A DNA stretch of 50,798 nucleotides, from positions 1 to 50,798 of the forward strand of contig JACRIY010000038.1 of NCBI GenBank assembly GCA_016235805.1, given 5' to 3'. The position numbers were made by a program, and so were the translations under genes. The notes beneath the pieces were generated by a model. That model did no database searches, had not been told where the DNA came from, and worked only from the letters and a program-made list of their open reading frames with translations. Source of the stretch: Rhodocyclales bacterium (GTDB lineage Bacteria; Pseudomonadota; Gammaproteobacteria; Burkholderiales; Rhodocyclaceae). Shown here one piece after another: positions 35,743 through 44,701 of the stretch; the first letter of the stretch is position 1, and the number at the start of each line of letters is the position of its first letter.

Positions 35743-36374
35743 GCCCGCTCCGCTCGGCGCCAGACGCTGGCCAGCCAGGGTTGCTGCTCGCAGGGCAGGC
35801 CGGTGGGCCGGTAGTAATGTTCCAGCTCGACGAAGCCTGCATCGACCACGTAGTCGCGCCAGGTCGTCAGGTCGTAATAGGCGCCGTAGCGTTCGCCGTT
35901 GATGCTCTCCTGATTTTCTCCGCGCGGGTTGGAACTGAACAGAACGCCACCCGGCTTCAGCGTCGAGCGCAGGGCCCGCAGCACGCGCGGCAACTCCTGG
36001 CGTGGCACATGAAACAGCGAGGCGTTGGCAAAGATTCCGTCGAAATGCGCGACCGGCAGCAGCAGGCGCAGGAAATCCTGCTGCCAGACTTCGCATCCGC
36101 TGTGCTTGCGCGCCATCTCGGCCAGGGCCTGCGCCCCTTCGAGCCCGATCGCATGGTGCCCGCGCTCGATGAATGCGCGCAGGTCGCGGCCCGGGCCGCA
36201 ACCGAAATCGAGCACCGTGTACGGCGGAGTGCCTTGTATGTGGCGCAACAGGGCATCGATGTTCTGCGCCACGTCATGGTTGCGCGTGCCCTCCCAGAAT
36301 GCCTCGGCCCGGCTCTGGTAATGCCCGAGCGTGCGCTCGACGAGTTGCTGGACTGCTTCCGGATCGAGTGTCAT
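35739..36374 (-). CDS. Class I SAM-dependent methyltransferase
   Basis: A 211-residue methyltransferase with a clear SAM motif LDFGCGPGRDLRAFIERGHHAIGLEG near residue 54, FDGIFANASLFHVPRQELPRVLRAL as motif IV region and LKPGGVLFSSNPRGEN as motif VI. It resembles small-molecule methyltransferases of the TehB/UbiE-like type. It overlaps the reductase gene by four bases and has a copy of the dispersed repeat 40 bp before its start. The substrate is unknown. Confidence 0.88.
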   Translation of the reverse strand: MTLDPEAVQQLVERTLGHYQSRAEAFWEGTRNHDVAQNIDALLRHIQGTPPYTVLDFGCGPGRDLRAFIERGHHAIGLEGAQALAEMARKHSGCEVWQQDFLRLLLPVAHFDGIFANASLFHVPRQELPRVLRALRSTLKPGGVLFSSNPRGENQESINGERYGAYYDLTTWRDYVVDAGFVELEHYYRPTGLPCEQQPWLASVWRRAERA

Positions 36375-36413
36375 GGTCTGGCTCTCCGCAGGGACGGCCG
36401 AAGCTTACCCGCT

Positions 36414-36437
36414 CGCCGTGTCGCCAGCGCCGACTCT
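36414..36437 (+). repeat. Dispersed repeat, short form, copy 5
   Basis: CGCCGTGTCGCCAGCG followed by CCGACTCT, in the divergent gap between the methyltransferase and the glycosyltransferase. One base differs from the other short copies (CTCT for CTTT). Confidence 0.75.
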
Positions 36438-36580
36438 TGAAAAAAATGGGGCGCATGGCGACGCTCCCGGCAAGCCTGACGCTGGCGCGGCTTCAATGGT
36501 AAGGTTTGCCGCGAACCGGGGCGAACAAGTACCTGCGTCGCCCATTGACAAGAAATCGTCCAACTCGAGGCAAGCCAGCG

Positions 36581-38209
36581 ATGATCAACCTGATCTGCAC
36601 CCTGGAGCCGACAAAAATCGACTGGTTGCCGCAATTCGTGGCCCACTACCGAAGCCTTGGCGTCGACCGGTTCCTGCTCAGCCTGCAGCAGGAACCGGCG
36701 GTCGCCGCCGAAACCCGGTCAGCGCAGCGTACACGCTTCGAAAACACGCTGCGTGGACTCGGCGTCACGCAAGCCTTCGAACTGCTGGAATCGTACGACT
36801 CGGCAAGCGTGTCGCGCCACCACCAGCGCATCGCCAATCAATTCGTGACGAAGGACGACTGGATCGTCTGGTGCGACAGCGATGAGTTCCAGGTGTATCC
36901 GCTTCCGCTTTCCCAAGTGGTGGATTCATGCCTCGCGCAGGGCATCGAGGCCATCACCGGCATCCTGGTCGACCGAATCGCCGCCGATGGCAGCCTGCCC
37001 GAGTTCGACCCTTCCCGCCCGGTCTGGGAAGTGTTTTCGCGACCCTGCAATGTCACCGGCAGCATCGCCCGCGGAACCATGGAAAAAGTCGCATTCGCGC
37101 GCGGCGGCATACGACTGCGACCCGGCAACCACGCTCCCGAGGATCCCAAAACTAAGTGCGCGGCACAGGCGATCCCGATCCACCATTTCAAGTGGCATGC
37201 GGGCGTGATTGCGCAGCTCCGGTTTCGACTCGACCCGGCTTGGAAGCGAAAATGCTTCTGGTGGATCGAAGCGCAATACCTGCTCGACTATCTTGAGCGT
37301 AACGACATGCGCTTCAAGCTCGACGACGTTCCCGTCATTGCCTTGCCCGCCAGCGGCGTCTTCGATGCCGGCGCCGCGAAGTCGCTCACAAAGCCTGCCG
37401 CGGGCATGGCGGACACCATCGTCCTGCAGGCCTGGCATGAACCGCCCATTCCGGAGTGGATCGAACGCTGCCTGGCCAGCGTGAGGCATTGGTGTTCGAC
37501 GCAGCAGTTCGCCTACAAGTTTGTGCCGCGAGGCCTGCTCGCCCGTTCGCCCGAGTGGTTTCGCCACCGCTGCGGTTCCCGGCAAGCTCCGGTTGCCGAT
37601 CATGCACGCCTCCTGCTGATGCAGGATCTGTTCGATCAGGGCTACGGGAAAGTCATCTGGATCGATTCCGCCGTGCTGGTGTTCGACGCCCCTCGTTTGC
37701 GGATCGACATTGCGCACGGCATGCTGGCTCTCTATCAGGTAACGCCAATCCGCTCGCACGTCGACGGCGCCGGCGCTGCGGTGTGCGGTTCCATTCTGGC
37801 GGCCGAGAAGAACCACCCGGTGTTCAATTTCTATCGCCACGCCGCAGAAGAGTCGGTGCGCAATTTTCGTGGCGGCGAAATGGCGCCGGATATCACCGGA
37901 TCGGCATTGCTGACGCAGATCGCAGGCATCGTTCCGATCGAATGCATGACGACCGTGGGACAACTGGCGCCCGCAATTCTGGCCGACATCGCCCGCGGAG
38001 AAGACCGGCTCGCCCACGAATACATCCTGCGGCACGGGTTTCCGATCGCCGCGGCGCACCTTGGTCTTTCCTCCCGGGAGGGAATCGATTTATCCGGGGA
38101 GGACGAATTCGATCCGATCCGGCTGGCGGCCGCGGAACGCCTGCTCGCCACACATGGCGATTGCATCAATCGCTGGTTGCCGAGACAGGACCGGAGCGGC
38201 GCGTCCTAG
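36581..38209 (+). CDS. Double-domain glycosyltransferase
   Basis: A 542-residue protein with no signal peptide. The first half (about 1-265) resembles GT2/GT92-like enzymes: MINLICTLEPTKIDWLPQFVAHYRSLGVDRFLLSL, DSDEF at 99-103 as the DxD metal site, and PIHHFKWHAGVIAQLRFRL. The second half (from about 268) resembles GT8/GT32-type transferases: DTIVLQAWHEPPIPEWIERCLASVRHW, DHARLLLMQDLFDQGYGKVIWIDSAVLVF with a DSxxxVF site. Two sugar-transfer sites in one chain are inferred. The ATG at 36581 is preceded by a GAGG at 11 bases; a longer frame from 36506 is less likely. It is monocistronic, and the target glycan is unknown. Confidence 0.8.
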   Translation: MINLICTLEPTKIDWLPQFVAHYRSLGVDRFLLSLQQEPAVAAETRSAQRTRFENTLRGLGVTQAFELLESYDSASVSRHHQRIANQFVTKDDWIVWCDSDEFQVYPLPLSQVVDSCLAQGIEAITGILVDRIAADGSLPEFDPSRPVWEVFSRPCNVTGSIARGTMEKVAFARGGIRLRPGNHAPEDPKTKCAAQAIPIHHFKWHAGVIAQLRFRLDPAWKRKCFWWIEAQYLLDYLERNDMRFKLDDVPVIALPASGVFDAGAAKSLTKPAAGMADTIVLQAWHEPPIPEWIERCLASVRHWCSTQQFAYKFVPRGLLARSPEWFRHRCGSRQAPVADHARLLLMQDLFDQGYGKVIWIDSAVLVFDAPRLRIDIAHGMLALYQVTPIRSHVDGAGAAVCGSILAAEKNHPVFNFYRHAAEESVRNFRGGEMAPDITGSALLTQIAGIVPIECMTTVGQLAPAILADIARGEDRLAHEYILRHGFPIAAAHLGLSSREGIDLSGEDEFDPIRLAAAERLLATHGDCINRWLPRQDRSGAS

Positions 38210-39105
38210 GATTTGATGCTCTCCAGACCGTGCGATCGATAGATCTGCGTGACGCTATCGGTCGCCAGAAAACCAAGAAGCTCGCCACCCCAGGCACCAC
38301 CATCGCCGACCAGGCCGCAAGCGGTGCGACCCGTTTCTCCGGCCTGATCTTCTGACCAGGGTTCCGGCCGAACCAACTCGAACGCCTCGGGAAAGATGCG
38401 CTGATAGCGCAGCGCCAGGTGATAAAAGACCACCGCAACATCGGCGACGCCGTCGGCCAGGGCTTGCGGAGCTTCACGATGATGGATGGCCGCGCCGAGC
38501 ACCAGCTTCGCAGTATCGGCCAATGCCGACGGATCATCCAGGAAATGCAGTGCCACTCCTTGCGAAGCGGCAAGATTCTGCAGACCCTGGCGATAGACCG
38601 CATGGCTGACCTTCTCCCGCACCGGGTTGGAGAGAAACAGCCTGACGTCGGCGCGCAACAGGTCGCCGGCACCCCGGACTCCCTTCGGGTTGCCCTTGCG
38701 CACCAGCAACGCCAGCCCCCGGCTGCGCATGAACGGCCGGTAGCCGTCGATGTGTCCGCCGGCAATCGCCCGGTCCAGCACGGCCGGCGGGCTGATCAAG
38801 ACATGCGGTCGGGCCGACAGGCGAAGGTTGCCGACATCGATATGCCCCTTATCCAGCCATTGCAGGGCCACCGATGGCGGCGTGGTCGAATAGAAAATGT
38901 CCCCGACCGCTGGATGGGCGGCGAGGAATGCCGCCAGCACGTCGCGCAGCGCCATGTGGTGATTGCCGTCCGAGGCGACCACCAGGCGGGCGCGCAAGGG
39001 GTCGCCGTGAAAGTCGAGGCAGATGTTCGATGCCGGCTGAATGAAGCCGGCACCGGCCGCATCGCCCGCGCCGGCAGTCTCGCGTGGCCAGTCCAAGCTA
39101 GCCAC
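38206..39105 (-). CDS. Periplasmic-binding-protein-like substrate-binding protein, no clear signal peptide
   Basis: A 299-residue class II binding-protein fold. Markers are ARLVVASDGNHHMALRDVLAAFLAAHPAVGDIFYSTTPPSVALQWL, VRKGNPKGVRGAGDLLRADVRLFLSNP and the hinge-like ADVAVVFYHLALRYQRIFPEAFEL. It resembles molybdate/phosphate-type receptors. The predicted N-terminus (MASLDWPRETAGAGDAAGAG) lacks a signal peptide, so it may act in the cytoplasm or have a start further on. It is the last gene of the sensor-DASS-PHP operon, 21 bp after the DUF3604 gene. The ligand is unknown, possibly the transported anion. Confidence 0.78.
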   Translation of the reverse strand: MASLDWPRETAGAGDAAGAGFIQPASNICLDFHGDPLRARLVVASDGNHHMALRDVLAAFLAAHPAVGDIFYSTTPPSVALQWLDKGHIDVGNLRLSARPHVLISPPAVLDRAIAGGHIDGYRPFMRSRGLALLVRKGNPKGVRGAGDLLRADVRLFLSNPVREKVSHAVYRQGLQNLAASQGVALHFLDDPSALADTAKLVLGAAIHHREAPQALADGVADVAVVFYHLALRYQRIFPEAFELVRPEPWSEDQAGETGRTACGLVGDGGAWGGELLGFLATDSVTQIYRSHGLESIKS

Positions 39106-39126
39106 GCGCGAAGACCGCCGCAGAGC

Positions 39127-41511
39127 TCAGGTAAATGTCGGGAACAGCGCCGAGGTCCATACCTTCGCATCATCGATCTGCCGGCCGAAGAAGTAAACCG
39201 GCCGATGGCCGTGCGGGCCGTTCTGCGGATCGATGTTCAACGTGCCGCTGACCTCGCGCGGCGCCGGTGCATCGCTCATGCGCTCGAAGGCGAGGAACAT
39301 CTCCACCCCCGGCAGGTCGAGCCGCAGGCGAGCGGCCGCGAGCAGTTCGGCGCCGGTGATTTCCCAGCTGAAGCTCGGGCAATGCACGAAGGGATTGCCC
39401 TTGAGCGGATCGCCGACCTTGACGTAGCCGTCGATCGTGCCTTCGACGCGTATCCGCGCCGTGGCAAGGTGCGAGACGTCGAGTTCGATGGCGTCGACAT
39501 CGCCGTAGGTGTCGCTCTTGAAGCCCACCGTGGTGGCCGATTCGCGCCAGCAGGTTTCCTCGATGTGCTCGAATCCGCGCCCGGCGAAATCGTTGATGAC
39601 GGCGTTGGTGATGGTGACCTTCCCCTTCCATGCCGCCCAGCGGTAGCGGTCCTTGACCCGGGCGCCGCCCCAGCGGAAGCGGATCTTGCGCTCGGAGTAA
39701 CCGAGTTCCTGCTGCAGGTCGCGACGCCAGATCTCGCCGGTGTGGTCGCAGGCGACGATCTCGTCCCAGCCGGCGTCACCGAGGAAGCGGTAGTCGATGG
39801 TGGCTGCGCCCTTGTGGGTGAACTCGTCACCCATGATGTGCTTGCCGCAGCGGATCAGGCCGTAACTGCGCTCGCCGGTCGAGGCAAAGGTATGCCGCGC
39901 GCGCAGCGCCTTTGCGATGGCCTTGCGCGAAAGTGCCGGCGCGACCACGCCCGACATGCCGCCCTTGGTGCCGAACACGGCCGTGCCCGGCACGCCGCCG
40001 CCGCAGCGGCCGCGGTGCTCGTCGCCGGCCATCGAGGCGCCGATCTTGTAGCCGCGCGTCATGGCTTCCTGGTAGAGCCAGCCGAAATGGCCCCAGCTCG
40101 ATCCGATCTCGATCAGGCGTTCCAGCTTCGGGTAATGCCAGTCGAGTATGCAGCGCCGCCCGCCGACGTGCGGGATCAGCAAATGGCCTTCGGGGTCCCT
40201 GGCGTAGGCGGCCCACAGCTCTTCCAGCGGCCAGGCACCGGGCTCGACGCCGCCGCCCTTCATTTCCTCGTTCCATTCGACCGAGCGCACGTGCTCGCCG
40301 GTCTTGAGGTAGGGGAACTCGGGCTCCTCGTCGTGCAGGAACACGACATTGTGGTCGCCGCCGGCGCAGCTCGAACCGCACCATTCGGTGCCCGGGTAGG
40401 CGACGAAGCTGCCGTCCTGCGTGATCTCACGAATCAGCTCGACCGTTTTCTTCCATTTCTCGGTGGTGATGTTGAAATCGTTGTGGGCGAAGGCGAGGAT
40501 GTCCAACCCGGTGACGTCGCGGCCGTAGGTCAGGTTGTAGGTGGTCGAGTTGGTGCCGATGGTGTCTTCGGAATGTACGTGCAAGTCGCAGTAGTAGATG
40601 CGCGGTTCGGCCAGGGACTTGTCCACCGTGACGTAGAAGGTCTGCGGCTTGACCCAGGGATGCTCGGGCAGCCTGGCGGTGACCGCCAGTTCGCCGCCAT
40701 CGTGCGTCGGCAGGTCTTCCAGGAGCAGGACGGCCCAACCCTTTGCCGACAAGCAAGTTTCCTTCTCATAAACCGGCTTGCCGTCCAGCGTGGCCGTGAT
40801 CAACACCGTGTCGCCGCGATTCCAGCAGGTGTTGCCCCACTGGTCCTCGGATCGCAGGCGCAAGGGGAAGGTCTCGCCGGCGCGCACGATGCGCGAACCG
40901 GCCCACATCAGTTGCGCCGGAGCGCCCGCCTTGATGTCGATCACTAGGTCCTCGCCGATCGAAGCGAAACGCGAGGTGCCGAGCGGATCGACATAGCAGC
41001 GGATGCGGAAGAACTCCTCGACGAAGGTCTGTACCCGCGTGCCAGCTCCGCCGAAGCGGCGATCGCCGAGGCGGATGATGATGTGGTCGCCGGCCTTCAG
41101 GTAGCCGTCGTAGGTATCGACGATGACCGCCTTCTGGAACGGCCGTTCATGCCCTTTCTGGTCGAAGCGCACGCTGAGCTTCTGCACCGTGGCCGGGCTC
41201 TGGCCAGGAATGGTTGGCGCCGCGTGGTATTCGGCCGAGATGTAATTGGCGCCGGCCGGGTCGGCGGTCTGGAACAGCGCCCAGTCGGAATAGAAGCGGA
41301 ATGTCGCCTTGAACCATGAGCCGTCGGCCATGCCGGAAGCCCCCAGTTCGTAGTCGATGATGATCTCCTGCCACGAACCGGCCTCCATCTGCTCGATGTT
41401 GCAGGACACCTTGCCGAGGAAGGGCATGTCCTTGGTAATCTGGTAGAGGCCGGGCGGCGCGGTGTAGTCGCCAAGGATTTCCTTGAGTTCGGCTGCGGTT
41501 TTCTTTTTCAT
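39127..41511 (-). CDS. DUF3604/PHP-domain metalloprotein
   Basis: A 794-residue protein of the DUF3604 family. A beta-rich N-terminal region (about 1-300) precedes a PHP-type metal site: YYCDLHVHSEDTIG with H311 and H313, DILAFAHNDFNIT (H343), GTEWCGSSCAGGDHNVVFLHDEEP (E376, H387), LIPHVGGRRC and GDEHRGRCGG. The C-terminal region is again beta rich. PHP domains hydrolyse phosphoesters, but DUF3604 activity is not established. It lacks a signal peptide. The ATG at 41511 was chosen, though an in-frame start at 41556 overlapping the transporter stop is possible. Its neighbours are a DASS anion transporter, a PDC sensor and a binding protein, suggesting that the imported anion is its substrate. 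Confidence 0.82.
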   Translation of the reverse strand: MKKKTAAELKEILGDYTAPPGLYQITKDMPFLGKVSCNIEQMEAGSWQEIIIDYELGASGMADGSWFKATFRFYSDWALFQTADPAGANYISAEYHAAPTIPGQSPATVQKLSVRFDQKGHERPFQKAVIVDTYDGYLKAGDHIIIRLGDRRFGGAGTRVQTFVEEFFRIRCYVDPLGTSRFASIGEDLVIDIKAGAPAQLMWAGSRIVRAGETFPLRLRSEDQWGNTCWNRGDTVLITATLDGKPVYEKETCLSAKGWAVLLLEDLPTHDGGELAVTARLPEHPWVKPQTFYVTVDKSLAEPRIYYCDLHVHSEDTIGTNSTTYNLTYGRDVTGLDILAFAHNDFNITTEKWKKTVELIREITQDGSFVAYPGTEWCGSSCAGGDHNVVFLHDEEPEFPYLKTGEHVRSVEWNEEMKGGGVEPGAWPLEELWAAYARDPEGHLLIPHVGGRRCILDWHYPKLERLIEIGSSWGHFGWLYQEAMTRGYKIGASMAGDEHRGRCGGGVPGTAVFGTKGGMSGVVAPALSRKAIAKALRARHTFASTGERSYGLIRCGKHIMGDEFTHKGAATIDYRFLGDAGWDEIVACDHTGEIWRRDLQQELGYSERKIRFRWGGARVKDRYRWAAWKGKVTITNAVINDFAGRGFEHIEETCWRESATTVGFKSDTYGDVDAIELDVSHLATARIRVEGTIDGYVKVGDPLKGNPFVHCPSFSWEITGAELLAAARLRLDLPGVEMFLAFERMSDAPAPREVSGTLNIDPQNGPHGHRPVYFFGRQIDDAKVWTSALFPTFT

Positions 41512-41539
41512 GTTCTTGTTCCAATCTCCCTGAAGGTCG

Positions 41540-43126
41540 TCATCTTTTGCCGCCACCCGACGTCACGGGCGGCGCTGGCTGTTGCGAATTCGCGTACTTG
41601 AACGGCCACGGCGCCGTCGGGTCCCACACCGGCAGGCCCATGAATGCGTACCACGGCGCCATGATGCAAATGCCATAGGCGATGCCGATCAGCACCGAGA
41701 CCCAGCCGACCTTGGCGTAATCGGCCGTGGTGAAGGTGCCGCTGCTGTAGGCGATCACCGCCGCCGTGATCTGGGTCGGCAGGATGTAGGCGAAGGTGTC
41801 GGTGTCCGAGACCAGCATGGTGAAGGCCACCGGATGCAGGCCCAGCTTGGGCGCCAGGGCCAGCAGGATCGGCGCCAGCATGGTGATGGCCGCCACGTTG
41901 GAAAGCATGCCCAGCCGAATGACGTGGGTGCCGAGCATCAGTATCAGCAGGATCATCCACCAGGCATGGCCCTCGGCCAGCGGATGCACGATGTCCGCCA
42001 GCCATTGCGCCAGCCCGGTGCTACCCATCGCCGCCGACATCGACAGGGCGCCGGCCAGCAGCAGGAAGGTGCCCCAAATGGTGCGGTCCTGCAGTTCCTT
42101 CCACTTGAAGCCGAACAGGCCCGGGATGAACAGCAGCGCCAAGCCGATCAGCGCCGCATTGTGCGACTTGACGCCGTGGCCCTTCCAGCTCGCGATGCCG
42201 TTTTCCGTCACCCACAGGAAGGCGATCAGGCCGAAGACGGCGAGGATCAGCCATTCGGTCTGGCTCATCTTCGGCTGCTCGGCGTGCTGTTTCTGCACCG
42301 CCTCGTAACCGCCGTGGATGCCGACGCCCCGGGTCTTGAAATAATGCTGCACCCACCACTGCGTGACGATGAACATGCCAAGGTAGGGCCACTGCAGCTT
42401 GAACCAGTCGAAGTAGGACAGGCTCAGCGCCAGCTCGGTTTCGAACAGCCCCACCAGCACCAGGTTGGGCAGGTGCGCGGTCATGATGCACATGCCGCTG
42501 ATCATCGAACCGTAGACCAGGGTCTGGATGACGATGGCCTTCTTGCCGGCGCGTTCCTCGGGCGTGTCGCCGAACATCTCCGTGATGCCGTTCACAACCG
42601 GCAGCAGGGTCGCGGCGCGCGCGTTGGCGGCCGGGATGATCAGCGAGAGCACCAGGTTGGCGGCGAACATGGCCCAGATCACGCCATTCACCGTCTTTAC
42701 CTTGAGCTTGTGCAGCAGGCCGAGCGCGATGCGCCGGTCGAGGCCGGCCGCCTGCATCACGGCGGCGAAGATGAAGGCCGCCAGGCAGAGGAACACGACC
42801 GGCGTGCCGAAGCCGCTGGCCGCCTTGGGGAAGGGATTGACCGCCCCGGTCATCGCCAGCAGCATGGGGATCAGCATCCCGGAAATGCCCACCGGAATCG
42901 CCTCGGTGATCCACATGGTGCAGGCCCAGACCATCACCGCCAGCGTCGCCTTGCCGTTCTCGGTGAGGCCGGCTGGTGTTGGAATCACCCACAGGATCAG
43001 AAAGAAGGCCGCCCAGGCCACAAGGAAGCCGGCAAAGCACTTGCCCGGCGAGCGTCCGGAATCGCGGATATTGGCCGCCCAGTTCGCGACGAATCCGCCG
43101 TCGGCATGCGGCAAGGCTTGGCTCAT
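41540..43126 (-). CDS. DASS-family (SLC13-like) anion/sodium symporter
   Basis: A 528-residue membrane protein of the divalent anion:Na+ symporter family, about eleven helices. It has WITEAIPVGISGMLIPMLLAMTG, an SNT-equivalent motif IIPAANARAATLLPVVNGI in the first half, and GMLSNVAAITMLAPILLALA (clear Ser-Asn-Val) in the second half, plus the SDTDTFAYILPTQITA segment. Family members carry dicarboxylates, tricarboxylates or sulfate. It follows the PDC protein by 10 bp. The degenerate first motif (PAANAR in place of SNT) and the unknown downstream enzyme leave the substrate open. Confidence 0.9.
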   Translation of the reverse strand: MSQALPHADGGFVANWAANIRDSGRSPGKCFAGFLVAWAAFFLILWVIPTPAGLTENGKATLAVMVWACTMWITEAIPVGISGMLIPMLLAMTGAVNPFPKAASGFGTPVVFLCLAAFIFAAVMQAAGLDRRIALGLLHKLKVKTVNGVIWAMFAANLVLSLIIPAANARAATLLPVVNGITEMFGDTPEERAGKKAIVIQTLVYGSMISGMCIMTAHLPNLVLVGLFETELALSLSYFDWFKLQWPYLGMFIVTQWWVQHYFKTRGVGIHGGYEAVQKQHAEQPKMSQTEWLILAVFGLIAFLWVTENGIASWKGHGVKSHNAALIGLALLFIPGLFGFKWKELQDRTIWGTFLLLAGALSMSAAMGSTGLAQWLADIVHPLAEGHAWWMILLILMLGTHVIRLGMLSNVAAITMLAPILLALAPKLGLHPVAFTMLVSDTDTFAYILPTQITAAVIAYSSGTFTTADYAKVGWVSVLIGIAYGICIMAPWYAFMGLPVWDPTAPWPFKYANSQQPAPPVTSGGGKR

Positions 43127-43136
43127 GGACGGCCCC

Positions 43137-43721
43137 TTACTGGAGGTTTGCTGCGGTCAGGGAAACCAGGAGGACGCCGATCACCGTGCTGCCGTCCTTT
43201 ACCGGCGCGGAAATCTGCACCGTATCGATATTGGTGCTCGGATCCGGCTTCGATTCGCCCTGCTGCCAGACCTTGCCGTCGTTCATCGAGGTATCGAAGT
43301 TCGGCCGACCCTTGCCCAGGTAGATCGCCGGCATCGAGGTGAAGGCCACGCGATGGCTCTTGTCGCCCGAGAGCACGATCTTGTTGATGCCCTTGGCATC
43401 GGCATTCATCCATTTGGTCAGCAACTGGCCGGTGGGACTGTCGACCAGGCCCTTGACGGCGGGGTCGCTCTCCTTGAGGTCGCGCCACTTGGCATTGCCC
43501 ATGCCGGCGATTGGACCGGCCGCGTTGGAATCCTTTACGGCTTTCACGATCAGCGGATCGGCGGCCCAGGTGACCGCCTGCTTCTTGTAGGCATCGATCT
43601 TCGGTTGCATCTTGGCCGTCACGTCGCCGGCGAGGACGGCCCCGGTGCCGGCCATTGCCAGGCAGCAAACAGTGAAGCGAACCATCGACCGCGAAATGGA
43701 CTGAAGCAACGTAGCGTGCAT
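43137..43721 (-). CDS. Secreted PDC/Cache-type ligand-binding protein
   Basis: A 194-residue protein with a signal peptide (cleavage near GAVLA, residue 31) and a single PDC-like (Cache) sensor fold. It contains IDAYKKQAVTWAADPLIVKAVKDSNAAGP, the WRDL helix, then VALTSMPAIYLGKGRPNFDTS (as VAFTSMPAIYLG), GKVWQQG and APVKDGSTVIGVLLVSL. Such domains normally face outward in chemoreceptors and kinases; here it stands alone without a membrane or signalling part. A strong GGAGGAGG ribosome site precedes the ATG. It is first in the operon with the DASS and DUF3604 genes, and divergent from a Crp-type regulator. Confidence 0.85.
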   Translation of the reverse strand: MHATLLQSISRSMVRFTVCCLAMAGTGAVLAGDVTAKMQPKIDAYKKQAVTWAADPLIVKAVKDSNAAGPIAGMGNAKWRDLKESDPAVKGLVDSPTGQLLTKWMNADAKGINKIVLSGDKSHRVAFTSMPAIYLGKGRPNFDTSMNDGKVWQQGESKPDPSTNIDTVQISAPVKDGSTVIGVLLVSLTAANLQ

Positions 43722-43908
43722 GATGACCTCCTCCGGTTATCCGACTCCATTGTCCGACGGGAAAGCGCGTTGCCGGTCCCGTCGTCCCGTGGTCAGGAGC
43801 TCTGCCTTGCGCTCCTTGAACCACGTGACTAGTATTCGCCCCTGAGATCGCCCTGTCTGTCGGCCAGCCGACATTCGGCAATTTAATCGACTGGTTTGCT
43901 GCATTGAT

Positions 43909-44622
43909 ATGGGAGGCGGCGTGGAGTCGAACCAAGCACAAGCGGCTCCCCGATCCGGACAGGCGGACTTCCTGTCGCGCCTGAGCGCGGCGGACGCGGA
44001 CGATCTGGTGCGGGCCAGCCAGCGCAAGCTGTTCGCGAAGAACGAGTTCATCTTCAAGGCCGGCGACGCCGGGCGCCACGTCTATTTCCTGCAACGCGGC
44101 CGGGTCAAGATCTACCAGCCGGCGCCGGAAGGCAAGGACGTCATCCTCTGGTTCTGCTTCCCCGGCGACATGTTCGGCATGGCGGAAGTCGCTCGCGGCG
44201 GCGGACGCGTGGTCCACGCCCAGGCCTGCGAAGCCATTGAAGTGCTGGTCCTGTCGCAGACCGAACTCACGGAGTACCTGCAGACGCATCCGGCCGCCGC
44301 GCTGCTGATCATGCAGGTGCTGTCCGATCGCCTGCGCGCACTGGGTGACGTGGTGGTCAACCTGATCAACGACGACGCCCAGACCCGCATCATCAAGCTC
44401 ATCCTGCGGCTGGCGACCCGCTATGGGGTCCGGGTGGACCAGGACATCCACCTCAGCATCCAGCTCACGCACCAGGAGATCGCCGATATGGTCGGCGCCA
44501 CTCGGCAGACGGTGACCAGCGTGCTCAGCCTGTTGCAGCGGCAGGGCCTGGTCAGGCTCGAAAACCGGCGCATCCGCATCGACAGCCTGGAATTGCTGGA
44601 CGGCATGACCAGCTCCGGCTGA
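43909..44622 (+). CDS. Crp/Fnr-family regulator
   Basis: A 237-residue transcription factor. A cNMP-type barrel (KNEFIFKAGDAGRHVYFLQRGRVKIYQPAPEGKDVILWFCFPGDMFGMAEVARGG) is followed by the dimer helix and a winged helix, LTHQEIADMVGATRQTVTSVLSLLQRQGLV. The recognition helix (RQTVT) resembles Crp rather than the E..SR type of the Crp-PilJ protein. The PDC/DASS operon starts 187 bp away on the other strand, the expected target. A GTG at 43921 has the better spaced GGGAGG ribosome site and would shorten the product by four residues. The effector is unknown. Confidence 0.9.
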   Translation: MGGGVESNQAQAAPRSGQADFLSRLSAADADDLVRASQRKLFAKNEFIFKAGDAGRHVYFLQRGRVKIYQPAPEGKDVILWFCFPGDMFGMAEVARGGGRVVHAQACEAIEVLVLSQTELTEYLQTHPAAALLIMQVLSDRLRALGDVVVNLINDDAQTRIIKLILRLATRYGVRVDQDIHLSIQLTHQEIADMVGATRQTVTSVLSLLQRQGLVRLENRRIRIDSLELLDGMTSSG

Positions 44623-44633
44623 TCGGCCCCGAG

Positions 44634-44657
44634 CGCCGTACCGCCGGCGCCGACTTT
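44634..44657 (+). repeat. Dispersed repeat, short form, copy 6
   Basis: CGCCGTACCGCCGGCG followed by CCGACTTT, 12 bp after the Crp-type gene and before the convergent WXXGXW gene. Confidence 0.75.
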
Positions 44658-44701
44658 CGCTTTCTGCAGACCTGCTTCTACGGGGCGATGCTCGCCTGAA
44701 A

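Noticed and set aside
38419..40947. 842-codon plus-strand frame opposite the binding-protein and DUF3604 genes
   Set aside because: No motif; the minus-strand genes in this place have consistent metal-binding and fold signatures.
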